Below the pieces are notes generated by a model that saw nothing but the letters and a program-made list of their open reading frames with translations, searched no databases and had not been told where the DNA came from. Shown piece after piece: positions 17,683 to 28,359 of a stretch of 64,000 nucleotides of DNA (the stretch's first letter is position 1; each line of letters starts with the position of its first letter). The position numbers and the translations under genes were made by a program. The stretch covers positions 1,261,001 through 1,325,000 of the forward strand of contig NZ_CP020814.1 of the NCBI RefSeq assembly GCF_002109385.1, given 5' to 3'. The DNA comes from Halalkalibacter krulwichiae. Its GTDB lineage: Bacteria > Bacillota > Bacilli > Bacillales > Bacillaceae_D.

Positions 17683-17847
17683 ATGGGAAAGTTCAAAACT
17701 AAGCAGCGAAAAGTTTGTGAAAGATGTCTAACCATCACCATAAATAATGAAACCTGTCCAAAATGTGGACATTCTCAATTAAGAGATATCATTATTACCG
17801 GACAAGCTGGGAGAAATAAACGAATCTTACATCCAAAAGTAGGATAA
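17683..17847 (+). CDS. Small zinc-ribbon protein (54 aa)
   Basis: ATG 17683 follows GGAGAGG. The product has CERC at residues 12-15 and CPKCGH at about 29-34, a four-cysteine zinc ribbon, with a basic tail. No function is known. It precedes zwf by about 100 bp and may be transcribed with it. Confidence 0.65.
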   Translation: MGKFKTKQRKVCERCLTITINNETCPKCGHSQLRDIIITGQAGRNKRILHPKVG

Positions 17848-17943
17848 CGCAATAGCGAAAATCCCTGTTGTTTTGTAGGGAAAACGAAGAAAATCAGGCA
17901 TTTTTCCATTTAAAAATGCTTTGAAAAAGTGGAGGAATGAAAA

Positions 17944-19446
17944 GTGGATTCTATGACGTTTGTCTTATTTGGGGCAACTGGGGATTTAGCTAAGCGAAAA
18001 ATCTACCCTGCCTTGTTTAATTTATATTTGAATCAAAAATTACCAGATTCTTTTTTGATCATTGGTGTAGGAATAGACGAAATGTCTGATGTTGATTTTC
18101 AAAACCATGTAACAGACTCGCTATACACTTTTTCTAGACACTTGATAAATGATAAATCCGAAAAACAAGAGTTTGTAAAGGCATTTCGTTATTGCCAATT
18201 AGATTTCACGAATGCTGAAGGGTATAAGAAGTTAGTTGAAGTCGTTCAACAAAATGAAAAAGACCAGAGTATTGAAGAGAATCGAATGTTTTATCTTTCT
18301 GTTGCTCCTGAATTCTTTGATGTAATTGCTTTAAACATAAAGAAGAGTGGCTTAGGTTCGACAAAGGGATGGAAACGATTGATTATCGAAAAACCATTTG
18401 GGTATGACTTAAAATCTGCTGAAGATTTAAACGAAAAATTAAGCAAAGCTTTTGAAGAAGACGAAATTTTTCGGATTGACCATTATCTCGGAAAACCAAT
18501 GGTTCAAAACCTTGAAGCCTTGGAATTTGCCAATCCTGTACTGCAATCACTTTGGAACAATCGGTTTATTGCCAATGTGCAAATTACGGCTAGTGAAACG
18601 GTTGGTGTAGAAGAGAGGGCTGGTTATTATGACCAAGCAGGCGCTATTCGTGATATGGTTCAAAATCATATGCTACAGCTGTTGATGATGACAGCCATGC
18701 ATCTCCCAAAACAGATTAGTGCAAAAGATATCCGTAATGAGAAAAGAAAAGTTATGGAATCTCTGCGACCATTACAGAAAAATACTGTAGGTATCCACGT
18801 CGTTCGTGGCCAATATGGATCAGGTGAAATAAACGGTACACCAGTAGTCAGATACTTAGAAGAACCTGGCGTTGATGCTTCTTCTAAAAACGATACATTC
18901 GTCGCTGCTCGTCTATGGATTGATAATTCCTTCTGGGACGGGGTCCCATTCTATATCCGGACAGGAAAAAGAATGACGGAAAAATTAACGCGGATTGTGA
19001 TTGAATTCAAAAACCCATTAAAGAATTTGTATACCAATGAAATCCAAAATGCTGAACCCAATCTATTAGTTATTAATGTAAGTCCTAATGAAGGTGTTTC
19101 GTTGCAGTTAAATAGTAAAAACCCGATAAATGGAAAATTAGAACCTATTGTTGTTGATTTTTCAGCGAGTAAAAAAGACGTGCCCGAAGCATATGAACTC
19201 TTAATATTTGATGCTCTGCGTGGGGACTCTACCTTCTTTGCTCATTGGGACGAAGTTGAATTATCTTGGAAATGGGTACAGCCCGTTTTAGAGGCGTTTG
19301 AGGAAAATGCCCTTCCACTCCACCTATATCAAGCCGGTTCGATGGGGCCACAAGCTGCTTCGCAATTATTGGAGGAGGATGGTTTTAAATGGTGGGAAAC
19401 TAGGGGGGAGTTTAATCCGCACCTCCCTGGAAGGCTATTGGTATGA
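17944..19446 (+). CDS. zwf: Glucose-6-phosphate 1-dehydrogenase
   Basis: This enzyme makes 6-phosphogluconolactone with NADP+, the first step of the oxidative pentose phosphate pathway. The 500-residue product has the normal family length. The nucleotide-binding motif FGATGDLAKRK is at residues 8-18, the substrate-binding and catalytic motif FRIDHYLGKP is near residue 180, and FYIRTGKRM lies further on. The start is a GTG with GGAGGAATG about 10 bases before it. It is followed by the 6-phosphogluconate dehydrogenase gene, so the two oxidative steps are grouped. Confidence 0.96.
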   Translation: MDSMTFVLFGATGDLAKRKIYPALFNLYLNQKLPDSFLIIGVGIDEMSDVDFQNHVTDSLYTFSRHLINDKSEKQEFVKAFRYCQLDFTNAEGYKKLVEVVQQNEKDQSIEENRMFYLSVAPEFFDVIALNIKKSGLGSTKGWKRLIIEKPFGYDLKSAEDLNEKLSKAFEEDEIFRIDHYLGKPMVQNLEALEFANPVLQSLWNNRFIANVQITASETVGVEERAGYYDQAGAIRDMVQNHMLQLLMMTAMHLPKQISAKDIRNEKRKVMESLRPLQKNTVGIHVVRGQYGSGEINGTPVVRYLEEPGVDASSKNDTFVAARLWIDNSFWDGVPFYIRTGKRMTEKLTRIVIEFKNPLKNLYTNEIQNAEPNLLVINVSPNEGVSLQLNSKNPINGKLEPIVVDFSASKKDVPEAYELLIFDALRGDSTFFAHWDEVELSWKWVQPVLEAFEENALPLHLYQAGSMGPQAASQLLEEDGFKWWETRGEFNPHLPGRLLV

Positions 19447-19613
19447 AGAGAGCAAACCGAGGTTGGATTTGACAGATAATTGTTACGCGATTTACCCAAG
19501 GAACTTAAAGTATTTGTTGAATCCTTATGGTTCCATAAGGAGACCATGAAGAACAACAAATGGGTAGCATAATAATACAGGCTATTTTTTGTAATTTAAA
19601 GGAGGAAACTCAA

Positions 19614-20507
19614 GTGAAAGTAGGATTAATTGGATTAGGGAAAATGGGTATGAACTTAGGAAAAAACTTAATTGACAATAAACACCGTGTAATGGCGTTT
19701 GATCTAAATACAAATACTATTGAAGAAATTAAAAAATACGGAGTTGAAGGAGCATCCAGTTTACAAGATCTTGTTCAATCATTAGAAAAGCCACGAGTTG
19801 TTTGGATAATGGTCCCACACTCAGTCGTTGATTCAGTTATTAGTGAAATCACACCATTTCTAAGTGAAGGAGATATCGTCATTGAAGCTGGTAATTCGCA
19901 TTATAAGGAATCCATTCGTCGTTACGAACAGTTGAAGAAAGTTGGAGTGAGCTTTATGGATGCCGGTACTTCTGGGGGGATGGAAGGTGCTCGCTATGGT
20001 GCTTGTTATATGATTGGTGGAGATCCTGAAGCATGGAGCATTGTCGAGCCGATTTTTAGAGATACAGCTGTAGATAATGGGTATTTATATGCTGGGAAAT
20101 CTGGTAGTGGCCACTTCTTAAAAATGGTCCACAATGGAATAGAATACGGAATGATGGCCGCCATTGGTGAAGGATTCGAAGTCCTGGAAAAAAGCGATTT
20201 CGATTTTGACTATGAAAAAGTGGCACGGGTGTGGAATAACGGTTCTGTCATCCGCTCATGGCTCATGGAATTGACAGAACGCGCATTTTCTAAAGATGCA
20301 AAATTAGATGAAATTAAGGGCATTATGCATTCTTCTGGGGAAGGGAAATGGACAGTTGAAACCGCTTTGGATCTTCAAACAGCTACCCCTGTTATCGCTA
20401 TGTCTTTACTAATGCGTTACCGTTCATTAGACAATGATACATTTACAGGTAAAGTGGTAGCTTCCCTTCGTAATGAATTTGGCGGACATGCTGTGGAAAA
20501 ATCATAA
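19614..20507 (+). CDS. yqeC: 6-phosphogluconate dehydrogenase, short (YqeC/GntZ-type)
   Basis: I chose GTG 19614 (AAAGGAGGA before it) because the Rossmann motif GLIGLGKMGMN starts at residue 4. The 297-residue product matches the short 6PGDH class rather than the 470-residue enzyme. Substrate motifs are DAGTSGG and SGSGHFLKMVHNGIEYGMM with the catalytic Lys and the following His-Asn. Short forms are mostly NAD+-dependent. It oxidatively decarboxylates 6-phosphogluconate to ribulose 5-phosphate. It follows zwf with a gap of 167 bp. Confidence 0.93.
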   Translation: MKVGLIGLGKMGMNLGKNLIDNKHRVMAFDLNTNTIEEIKKYGVEGASSLQDLVQSLEKPRVVWIMVPHSVVDSVISEITPFLSEGDIVIEAGNSHYKESIRRYEQLKKVGVSFMDAGTSGGMEGARYGACYMIGGDPEAWSIVEPIFRDTAVDNGYLYAGKSGSGHFLKMVHNGIEYGMMAAIGEGFEVLEKSDFDFDYEKVARVWNNGSVIRSWLMELTERAFSKDAKLDEIKGIMHSSGEGKWTVETALDLQTATPVIAMSLLMRYRSLDNDTFTGKVVASLRNEFGGHAVEKS

Positions 20508-20627
20508 AGTCATCTGCTGTATATGTCTTTCGTTAAAATGAGCCGGAAATTCATTGGATTTTTAGTTTGGTATATCCCAAAAATTGGTATATTTACTTAA
20601 GTCGTTGATAGTGCTAACTATGTTGAT

Positions 20628-20810
20628 TGAAGCGGAAGGAGCGAGACTCCTCGAAAATGCATTCACATTTTCTCGTGCGGTGCCTATTCACGGATGATGA
20701 TTCAACGTCCTGCGGGAAAAACATGACAAGGGAGACCCGCAGCCGCACAGCGCCGAGGAGGCTCCCGGCTCGCCCGCGGAAAGCGAGCACCTGGAGCCAA
20801 CAGACAAGTT
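20628..20810. repeat. GC-rich interspersed Bacillaceae repeat with an insertion
   Basis: GAAGCGGAAGGAGCGAGACT at the left and CCCGCGGAAAGCGAGCACCT at the right are the ends of a GC-rich, partly palindromic repeat widespread in Bacillus genomes, as I recall. The middle has CCTGCGGGA, GAGACCCGCAG and GCGCCGAGGAGGCTC. About 55 bases around 20648-20705, including GAAAATG CATTCA CATTTTC, do not fit the usual element and look inserted. Base composition is far above the surroundings. Confidence 0.65.
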
Positions 20811-20852
20811 TAACAGAGCCAAAAAAATAAAACAATATTGAGGTGTGACATC

Positions 20853-21191
20853 ATGAACGTATTGGATGCAAAAATCATTAACACACAATATGGTTTAGAA
20901 ACCTATTTAGACATGGTGAAGAATATCGAAGTAAAAGAACTCCATTCTCCATCAGATAATGAGCCCTTTTATGAAATAGTATTAGGGATAGAGTATTTTC
21001 TTCTAAGGGACGGAAAATATTATGATAGTGAAAGGAATTATTTTCGGATTCAAATGAGCGAAGATTTTAATTCAATCACGTTAAGAGAGACAGATACCGA
21101 AAGTTTATTTGCTGTCAAAACCGAACACGAGAGAGACTCAACTAAGCTACTGGTTGGAGAATGGCTTATAAAAACCAATGGTTTTTGGTAA
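20853..21191 (+). CDS. Hypothetical protein (112 aa)
   Basis: ATG 20853 follows TTGAGGTG; a TTG at 20838 overlaps that ribosome site and is less likely. The product (MNVLDAKIINTQYGLETYLDMVKNIEV...) is soluble and acidic with predicted beta strands, and ends EWLIKTNGFW. I do not recognise a family. It points towards pgi, whose stop is 37 bp away on the other strand. Confidence 0.7.
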   Translation: MNVLDAKIINTQYGLETYLDMVKNIEVKELHSPSDNEPFYEIVLGIEYFLLRDGKYYDSERNYFRIQMSEDFNSITLRETDTESLFAVKTEHERDSTKLLVGEWLIKTNGFW

Positions 21192-21227
21192 CAATCTTTT
21201 TATTAATACAAAACCAATCAGATATAA

Positions 21228-22565
21228 TTATTTTGATAAACGCTCCATGAGAGTAGCTTTTTCTGCTTCAAAACCAGGTTTGTCAAGTAAAGCAAACATA
21301 TTCTTCTTGTATGCTTCGACTCCAGGCTGGTCAAATGGGTTAACTCCTAATAGATGGCCACTAATCCCACATGCCTTCTCAAAAAAGTAAACCATCTCAC
21401 CGTAAGTGTATTCATTCATTTCATCCAGTTCAATCACGAGATTAGGTACTTCTCCATCTATATGGGCCATAAGGGTACCCTGAAATGCACTTTTGTTGAC
21501 TTCATCCATCGTCTTACCTGCCAGGAAGTTTAATCCATCAATATTTTCTGGATCCTCCTGAATAGTCACTTCAATTCGAGGTTTCTTAATCTGTAAAACC
21601 GTTTCTAAAAGGTTTCGTCGACCTTCTTGTACATATTGCCCCATGGAATGCAAATCCGTTGAAAAATCAACGGAAGCAGGGAATAGCCCCTTTTGATCTT
21701 TTCCTTCACTTTCCCCAAACAGCTGCTTCCACCATTCCGATACGTAGTGAAGGGAGGGCTCATAGTTAACAAGCACTTCAATTGCTTTTCCCTTATTGTA
21801 GAGTACATTTCGGACCGCAGCATACTGATAGCTCTCATTTGTCAATAAATCAGGATTGTTGTATTTACGGGCTGCTGCTGCTGCCCCTTCCATCATATGA
21901 TCAATATCAAGTCCTGCTACGGCAATTGGTAAGAGACCAACTGCTGTTAGCACAGAATACCTTCCACCTACATCATCCGGAATAACAAACGTTTCATATC
22001 CTTCTTTGTCCGCAAGCTTTTTTAATACGCCTTTTTCCTGATCTGTAGTGGCAAAAATACGTTTTCTCGCCTCTTCTTTTCCGTATTTTTTCTCCATATA
22101 GTCACGAAAAATACGGAAAGCAAGGGCTGGCTCTGTCGTTGTTCCTGATTTGGAAATGACGTTAACAGAGATATCTTTCCCCTCTAATAGTTCAAATAAA
22201 TGAGATATATAAGTAGAACTGATATTGTGACCGGCAAAATACACTTTTGTCTTATCGTTCATTTGGTTATGAAAGCTATGGGACAAAGCTTCTATAGCTG
22301 ATCTTGCACCCAAATACGAACCACCAATACCAATTACAACCATTGCGTCTGAATGTTTCTTGATTCTTTCAGCAGCTTGTTTAATTCTTTCAAATTCACT
22401 CTTATCATAGTTTAGTGGCAAATCGACCCAACCAAGATAATCAGAGCCGGGGCCTGTTTTTTCATGTAGCATTTTATGAGCCACTTTTACAAATTCACTT
22501 AGATTATCTACTTCACTCTTTTTCATAAATGCTAATGCATTGGAGTAATCAAACGAAATAGTCAT
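21228..22565 (-). CDS. pgi: Glucose-6-phosphate isomerase
   Basis: This enzyme interconverts glucose 6-phosphate and fructose 6-phosphate. The 445-residue product is the short bacterial form (about 450). Motifs include [12 protein letters not shown] (about 77-88), [12 protein letters not shown] (phosphate binding), [16 protein letters not shown] with the catalytic Glu, and the C-terminal [16 protein letters not shown] with the catalytic Lys. ATG 22565 follows AAAGGGGAAG. With zwf and the 6PGDH gene it forms a hexose-phosphate cluster, though on the other strand. Confidence 0.96.
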   Translation of the reverse strand: MTISFDYSNALAFMKKSEVDNLSEFVKVAHKMLHEKTGPGSDYLGWVDLPLNYDKSEFERIKQAAERIKKHSDAMVVIGIGGSYLGARSAIEALSHSFHNQMNDKTKVYFAGHNISSTYISHLFELLEGKDISVNVISKSGTTTEPALAFRIFRDYMEKKYGKEEARKRIFATTDQEKGVLKKLADKEGYETFVIPDDVGGRYSVLTAVGLLPIAVAGLDIDHMMEGAAAAARKYNNPDLLTNESYQYAAVRNVLYNKGKAIEVLVNYEPSLHYVSEWWKQLFGESEGKDQKGLFPASVDFSTDLHSMGQYVQEGRRNLLETVLQIKKPRIEVTIQEDPENIDGLNFLAGKTMDEVNKSAFQGTLMAHIDGEVPNLVIELDEMNEYTYGEMVYFFEKACGISGHLLGVNPFDQPGVEAYKKNMFALLDKPGFEAEKATLMERLSK

Positions 22566-22660
22566 ACATTACTTCCCCTTTCAATCAAATTTAGCTTAGC
22601 TGCTTCAATCGGAGATCCTTCTCCGTAAAAAAGATCTCTCGGCATAGTAAAACGTTTCAT
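22562..22660 (-). CDS. Short leader-like ORF, relic of an iron alcohol dehydrogenase N-terminus
   Basis: ATG 22660 follows AGGAGAA and encodes 32 residues beginning [19 protein letters not shown], the usual start of iron-containing alcohol dehydrogenases. The TGA stop overlaps the pgi ATG by four bases (ATGA). It is probably the remnant of a gene deleted between here and pgi, now acting, if at all, as a coupled upstream ORF for pgi. Confidence 0.45.
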   Translation of the reverse strand: MKRFTMPRDLFYGEGSPIEAAKLNLIERGSNV

Positions 22661-23126
22661 GTTAGTGCATTCTCCTTTTCTACAGTATATAAGGGAAGTT
22701 TTTAAAAACACATTTAAACTCCCCCTTTTCAATTTTGAAAAATCCTTAGTGGGACCGTGTAATTATCAATAGCGTACATTAAAAGATAGTTAGTATTAAG
22801 AAAACTCAATGGTCCCTCTCTACATCGGCACTTAGTATGTCTTCTGTTTTGATTTCAAGTAATATTTCCAAGAATCTTATCGTTCCTAATACTTTTCGAG
22901 TGTCTCCCTCATTTTGAACATTCTCCATTTTCTTTTGTTGGATCAGTTCACTTATTACTTGCTTGAAAGCATATTTTTTGTAACAATATTTATGAGAAAT
23001 ACTGATGCTTGATTTTACTAATTATATAGGTTACCAAAAATAATTACCAAAAGTTTTACCAAATACTTTTACAAAAATGATGTCTCTTGTACAATTAGAT
23101 TATTAAATTGTGCAGGAGGCTTCTTT
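22661..23126. other. Spacer with likely res site of the downstream resolvase
   Basis: No gene is visible. Just before tnpR, TTGTACAATTAG and TTAAATTGTGCAGG form an imperfect inverted repeat of the kind bound by Tn3 resolvases (subsite of a res site), at about 23089-23117. Earlier short repeats (TTACCAAAAATAATTACCAAAAG, 23031-23056) may be other subsites. Confidence 0.4.
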
Positions 23127-23693
23127 ATGATAATCGGTTATGCTCGAGTTTCGACAGTTGACCAAAATTTAGACCGACAAATTATATTACTTTCTGAGTA
23201 CGGCTGTGAAAAAATGGTTCAAGAGAAATTTACTGGGACTACAAAGGATAGAGATGGACTTAACTCATTGCTAGATGTAATAAGGAAAGGTGATACCGTT
23301 GTAGTAGAAAGTATTTCACGCTTAGGGAGAAAAACACTTGATATTCTTTCTATTATTCAGCAATTCGAGGATACTGGTGTAAAGTTCGTTTCTATTAAGG
23401 AGAACATGGATACAAGAACATCAACGGGAAAAGCCATGTTTCAAATGATGTGTGTCATCGCAGAGTTAGAAAGAAATTTAATTGTAGAAAGAGTTAAAGA
23501 AGGGTTAGAAGCGAGTAAAAGAAGAGGAAAAAAACTAGGAAGGCCTAAAGTGGATCAAGGGAAAATTGAAATAGCCTTGAGGATGTATGACAGTAAAGAA
23601 TACTCGGTAAAAGAAATTGTAGAAGGTACAGGACTTTCACAGGGATCATTATATCGAGCGATTAATAAAAGAAAACTAGTAGAAGCAAATTAA
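23127..23693 (+). CDS. tnpR: Tn3-type serine resolvase
   Basis: This 188-residue small serine recombinase resolves transposition cointegrates. The catalytic motif is IGYARVSTVDQN with the active Ser at residue 9. The conserved SISRLGRKTLDILSIIQ and MMCVIAELERNLIVERVKEGLEASKRRGKKLGRP follow, and a helix-turn-helix lies at about 150-185 (YSVKEIVEGTGLSQGSLYRAI). It looks intact. It is in the same direction as the damaged tnpA that follows. Confidence 0.93.
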   Translation: MIIGYARVSTVDQNLDRQIILLSEYGCEKMVQEKFTGTTKDRDGLNSLLDVIRKGDTVVVESISRLGRKTLDILSIIQQFEDTGVKFVSIKENMDTRTSTGKAMFQMMCVIAELERNLIVERVKEGLEASKRRGKKLGRPKVDQGKIEIALRMYDSKEYSVKEIVEGTGLSQGSLYRAINKRKLVEAN

Positions 23694-23782
23694 TAATCTC
23701 TTATATTTTTAGGGAATTATGTGACGGACTAGGGCAGCTACTCTGTCACCACCCCCAACTTAATTTGAATGGAGTTGGTAAT

Positions 23783-26717
23783 TTGTCATCTATGAGAACG
23801 TACGGCTTATCCAAGATTTAAAAAACGTCCTACTTCAAAAGAACTTCGTGATGTTTACTCCCCTACACCTGAAGAAAACCAATTTGCGCATAAAGTTGCT
23901 AGAGGACCTGTTTCAGTTCTAAGTCTATTAGTTATGTTAAAGTCTTTCCAACGACTTGGTTACTTTCCTCCACCGAAAGATATTCCTGTAGAGATCATGA
24001 TTCATATTCGGACCTGTTTGAATCTCTCTGCTAGTGTTGAACCGAATTACAATAGTAAATCAATTTACCGACATCAAAAAGCAATTAGAGATTACCTCAA
24101 TGTACGTCCTTATGGAAAAGAAGCCTTACATATTGCAACTACTTCAATTTATAAGGCTACACAGGTAATGGACAATCCAGCCGATCTTATCAACGTATCC
24201 ATTGAAATATTAATAAAAGAAAGGTGTGAATTACCTGCTTTTAGTACATTAGATCGATTGGCTCGTCGTATAAGAACATTAGTGAATCACCAGTTATTTA
24301 ATTCAGTATTTTCAAAATTGACTCCTTAAATTGAGCGAAAATTAGATCAATTACTAGTTACTAAAAATGATAATCGGACTTCTGAATATAACTTATTAAA
24401 AGAAATTCCAAAAAGCGCAACACTTTCGCATATGAAAGAAATACAAAATAGGTTACTTCTGTTAACTGATTTTATAGAAGAAATTGATAGCTTACTAGAG
24501 GATATTCCAAATTTAAAAATTAAACACTTCGCTTTAGAAGCAAAAGCGCTTGATGCATCAGAATTAAAAGACTTTAATTTAGCTAAAAGATATATGCTGC
24601 TACTTTGTATGATTTATCGCTCAAAAATTTCAGCTATAGATAGTTTGGTAGAGATGTTTCTCAAAAGAGTCAGAACTATACATAACAAAGGCAAAGAGGA
24701 GCTAGAACTTCTTCGAGAAAAACATAGATCAAAAACTGAAAATCTTATATCTGTTTTGGCGGAAGTCTTAAATGCCACAAGTATAAATGAGAACGATACC
24801 TTGACTGGTCAGAAAATAAGGGAGTTATTAGGGAGAAGAGGTGGTATCGACGCATTAAAAGAAGATTGTGAATCAATTTCATCATATAATGGCAATAACT
24901 ACCTTCCTCTTTAAAGCCACAGGAAAACTCTTTTTAGATTGATTAGTATGATTGAAATTAATTCAACCACACAGGATCAATCACTTTTAGAAGCTTTACA
25001 ATTTTTACGTGATAATGAGAACCGAAAAATTGTAAAGCTACAAATAGATTTGGATCTTTCATTTGCTAGTGAACAGTGGAAAAAAACGATTTATGTACCT
25101 AAAGAAAATAACTTAATCCATCGTAAACACCTTGAAATCTGTATTTTTTCCTATCTTGCAAGCGATTTAAAAACGGGAGACCTTTGTGTAAAAGGATCAG
25201 AGAATTTTGCTGATTACCGTGAACAGCTCCTTTCTTGGGATGAGTGTAAACCTATGGTAGATGAATACTGTAAGGAACTTGGCTTTTCTTCAAATTCAGG
25301 GGATTTTGTTCAACAATTAAAGCTCTGGCTAGGAGATACTGCACAAAAAGTAGATTTAAACTACCCTGATAACGGCCAGGTAATCATTAATGAAAATGGA
25401 GAACCAACGTTGAGAAAAATAATGAGAAAAGAACAACCTCAGACAAGTAAGGCGTTAGAGGTAGTTATTTCTCAACGGTTACCTGAACGAAATGTCTTAG
25501 ATATTCTTTGTAATGTAGAACATTGGACAAATTGGACACGGCATTTTGGACCATTATCTGGTTCAGATCCTAAGCTTGAAAATGCAATGGAACGTTATAT
25601 CATTACTTCTTTTGGATACGGATGTAATTTAGGACCAACACAGACTTCTAAGCACATGAAAAAAGCAGTAACCCCACACATGATTTCATTTGTAAATCGG
25701 CGACATATTAATGCATCTAAAATAGACGAAGCTATTCGTAATATTTTAAATCAATACAATCAATTTAGTTTGCCTAGACTATGGGGTGATGGAAAAACGG
25801 CTGCTGCAGATGGAACAAAATTTGATCTCTACGAAGAAAACTTAATCTCTGAATACCACATTCGATACGGAGGTTATGGGGGGATTGCATATCATCATGT
25901 TTCAGATACTTATATTGCACTCTTTAGTCACTTCATTCCATGTGGAGTTTGGGAAGCAGTTTATATTATTGATGGTTTGCTGAAAAATAAATCAGACATT
26001 CAGCCCGATACGTTACATGCTGATACGCAAGGTCAATCAACGCCTGTTTTTGCACTTGCACATTTATTGGGGATTAATTTAATGCCTCGTATTCGAAATT
26101 GGAAGGATTTAAAATTTTACAGGGCTGATAAGGACACAAAATATCACCACATTGATCAGTTGTTTAGTGATACCGTTGACTGGGACCTAATTGAAACACA
26201 CTGGCAAGATCTGCTCCAAGTGGTTCTTTCTATAAAAGCTGGTAAAATATTACCCTCTACACTACTTAGAAAACTAAGTAACTATAGTAGAAAAAACCGA
26301 TTATATCAAGCTTTTAGGGAATTAGGAAGGATTGTAAGAACTGTATTTTTGCTTAAATATATTTCTGATATAAAACTAAGAGAGCAAATTGGTGCTAGTA
26401 CAAACAAAGTCGAAGCATATAACGGCTTTTCCAAATGGCTATTTTTTGGTGGCGATGGGATCATTTCAGAAAATGATCCAGAAGAACAAGAAAAGCGAAT
26501 TAAATATAATGATTTAGTTGCCAACGCAGTAATATTCCAAAATGTATGTGATATAACACTTATTTTGTGGGAACTTTCTAAAGAAGGCTATGTATTTTCA
26601 AAAGAAGATATTGTCATGCTTAGCCCTTATCTGACTAGGCATATAAAACGTTTCGGAGACTATATGATCGATTTAGAAAATATTCCACAACCAATCGAGG
26701 AAGATATTCCTGTATAG
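23783..26717 (+). pseudogene. tnpA: Tn3-family transposase with two in-frame stops
   Basis: One continuous frame from about 23796 encodes ERTAYPRFKKRPTSKEL...ARGPVSVLSLLVMLKSFQRLGYF (N-terminal DUF4158-type domain). It is stopped by TAA at 24327-24329 (after KLTP) and TAA at 24912-24914 (after NYLPL). It then continues SHRKTLFRLI... to the catalytic DDE domain with LWGDGKTAAADGTKFDLY (first Asp), DTQGQSTPVFALAHLLGINLMPRIR (second) and TNKVEAYNGFSKWLFFGG (Glu). The start codon is also lost by a frame change. Total is about 975 codons, the normal size. Since the stops are nonsense changes and not homopolymer slips, this element is truly dead. Confidence 0.88.
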
Positions 26718-26739
26718 TATATAAGAAAGTAAAGAGCAA

Positions 26740-26786
26740 GAAAGGGTTATAAATGGTAAACAATACCATACTATGACCCTTTTTTA
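26740..26786 (+). terminator. Terminator after tnpA
   Basis: AAGGGTTATAAATGGT pairs with ACCATACTATGACCCTT with small bulges and is followed by T residues. Confidence 0.6.
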
Positions 26787-26807
26787 CATGTATCTCGGTC
26801 GTACCCC
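26770..26807. repeat. Tn3-type terminal repeat, right end of the dead element
   Basis: Read on the minus strand it starts GGGGTACGACCGAGATACAT. The GGGGTAC start and its place 90 bp after tnpA suggest a Tn3 end. I could not find the matching left end upstream of the resolvase. Confidence 0.5.
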
Positions 26808-26902
26808 AATATAGCATTATTTTGTAAGTACACACTTTACTTTTACATAGTGATAAAAAGTATACTATTGGTTATAATACAATCTGGAAGTGTATAGTAA
26901 GA

Positions 26903-28042
26903 TTAGGGTTGAAGAATGACTTTGACACACTCATCTTCGTGATCATTAAAGATTTGATAGGCTTCGCTCGCCTGGTCTAGACGCATTTTATGAGAGACGA
27001 TTTCTGTTGGGTCCAACTCTCCCGACGTAATCATTTTAAAGAGCATTGGCATGTAATGTATGACAGGTGCTTGGCCCATTTTTATTTGTACATTTCTTTC
27101 AAATATATTCCCTAAAGGGAACTGGTTATATTTGGACCCGTAGACCCCAGTCAGCTGCAACGTTCCAAATTTTCTCACAGCATTCATACCGATTTTGATC
27201 GGGCTAATTGTTCCACCAATAAGCTTCATCTTTTGTTCGGCAGCTTCGAGGGGTGTTTTTTTACCATCCATCCCTACGCAGTCAATGACTGCGTCTACAC
27301 CGCCATTTGTGATTTCTTTAATATGGGAACCCATATCATCAAATTCATCAAAATTATAAATTTCAACATTGTTCATTTTTTTGGCACGTTCAAGCCTATA
27401 TGGAAGATTATCGACCGCAATGACTCTTTTTGCGCCTTTCATCCATGCAAACTTTTGCGCCATTAACCCAACCGGTCCACAGCCGAGTACGGCAACTGTA
27501 TCCCCTTTTTTTACCCCTGCACTTTCAATGCTCCAATAAGCAGTTGGTAGTACATCAGACATAAACAGTAATGCTTCATCTTCAAGTTCAACAGATTCAG
27601 GAATTACAAAAGGCATAAAATTCCCATAAGGAACACGCAAATATTCAGCTTGTCCACCTGGATGATTACCGTAACGCTCCGTAAATCCAAAATATCCGCC
27701 TGTATCAATTTCTGGATTTGGATTAGAATTATCGCATTGGCTCTCCAAATCATGCTGACAATAGAAACAGCTGCCACACGAAATATTAAACGGTATGACA
27801 ACTCTGTCCCCTTTCTTCACTTTTGTTACCTCTGGCCCTACTTCTTCTACAATACCCATAGGCTCGTGGCCAACTACGTAATCTTTTTCAGCTGGCAGGG
27901 CACCTTGATAAATATGTAAGTCAGATCCGCATATCGCTGTTGATGTAATGCGCACGACAATATCGTCTTTTTGTTGAAGCTTCGCATCTGGAACTTCTTT
28001 CACTTGCATATCCTTGGAACCTTGAAAAGTAACTGCTTTCAC
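26903..28042 (-). CDS. Zinc-dependent alcohol dehydrogenase, AdhB-like copy 1
   Basis: A 379-residue medium-chain dehydrogenase, GTG 28042 with AGGAGG upstream. Catalytic zinc ligands are in [13 protein letters not shown] (Cys about 38) and GHEPMG; the structural zinc loop is [15 protein letters not shown]; the NAD motif is [15 protein letters not shown]. It resembles the formaldehyde dehydrogenase-like AdhB of B. subtilis. A second copy at 35337 shares most of these motifs word for word. The gene's upstream region is interrupted 157 bp away by the Tn3 end at 28199. Confidence 0.92.
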   Translation of the reverse strand: MKAVTFQGSKDMQVKEVPDAKLQQKDDIVVRITSTAICGSDLHIYQGALPAEKDYVVGHEPMGIVEEVGPEVTKVKKGDRVVIPFNISCGSCFYCQHDLESQCDNSNPNPEIDTGGYFGFTERYGNHPGGQAEYLRVPYGNFMPFVIPESVELEDEALLFMSDVLPTAYWSIESAGVKKGDTVAVLGCGPVGLMAQKFAWMKGAKRVIAVDNLPYRLERAKKMNNVEIYNFDEFDDMGSHIKEITNGGVDAVIDCVGMDGKKTPLEAAEQKMKLIGGTISPIKIGMNAVRKFGTLQLTGVYGSKYNQFPLGNIFERNVQIKMGQAPVIHYMPMLFKMITSGELDPTEIVSHKMRLDQASEAYQIFNDHEDECVKVILQP

Positions 28043-28198
28043 AAGTAAAACCTCCTACTATAAATTGATATAACTTGTATATAATATACCCATTGAAGAA
28101 ATTTATATGTTTTTTTATTTATTTTTAGTTCTATTTGACTAAATAGGGCGTTTGCTTCAGTTCGACTCCCGCTTTGACATTAAAAATGAGATGGAAAA

Positions 28199-28236
28199 GG
28201 GGTACAGCCAACATTTCGGAAATTTTGTACGCTAAG
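28199..28236. repeat. Left terminal inverted repeat of the Tn3 transposon
   Basis: It begins GGGGTACAGCCAACATTTCG and ends TTGTACGCTAAG, matching the right end at 37 of 38 positions. Confidence 0.92.
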
Positions 28237-28359
28237 CCTTTAAAAAGCCGATTTCCATTAATTGAAGGAATCGACTTTTTATTTTGTCTTACTCTACTAA
28301 ATGCATTCATTAAGGACCAAGTTACTATACATATACCTTTTCTTACTTTCCATTAATCA

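Noticed and set aside
22740..22860. Left terminal repeat of the dead Tn3 element near GGGACCGTGTAATTATC
   Set aside because: It lacks GGGG and does not match the right end at 26807; similarity is too weak.
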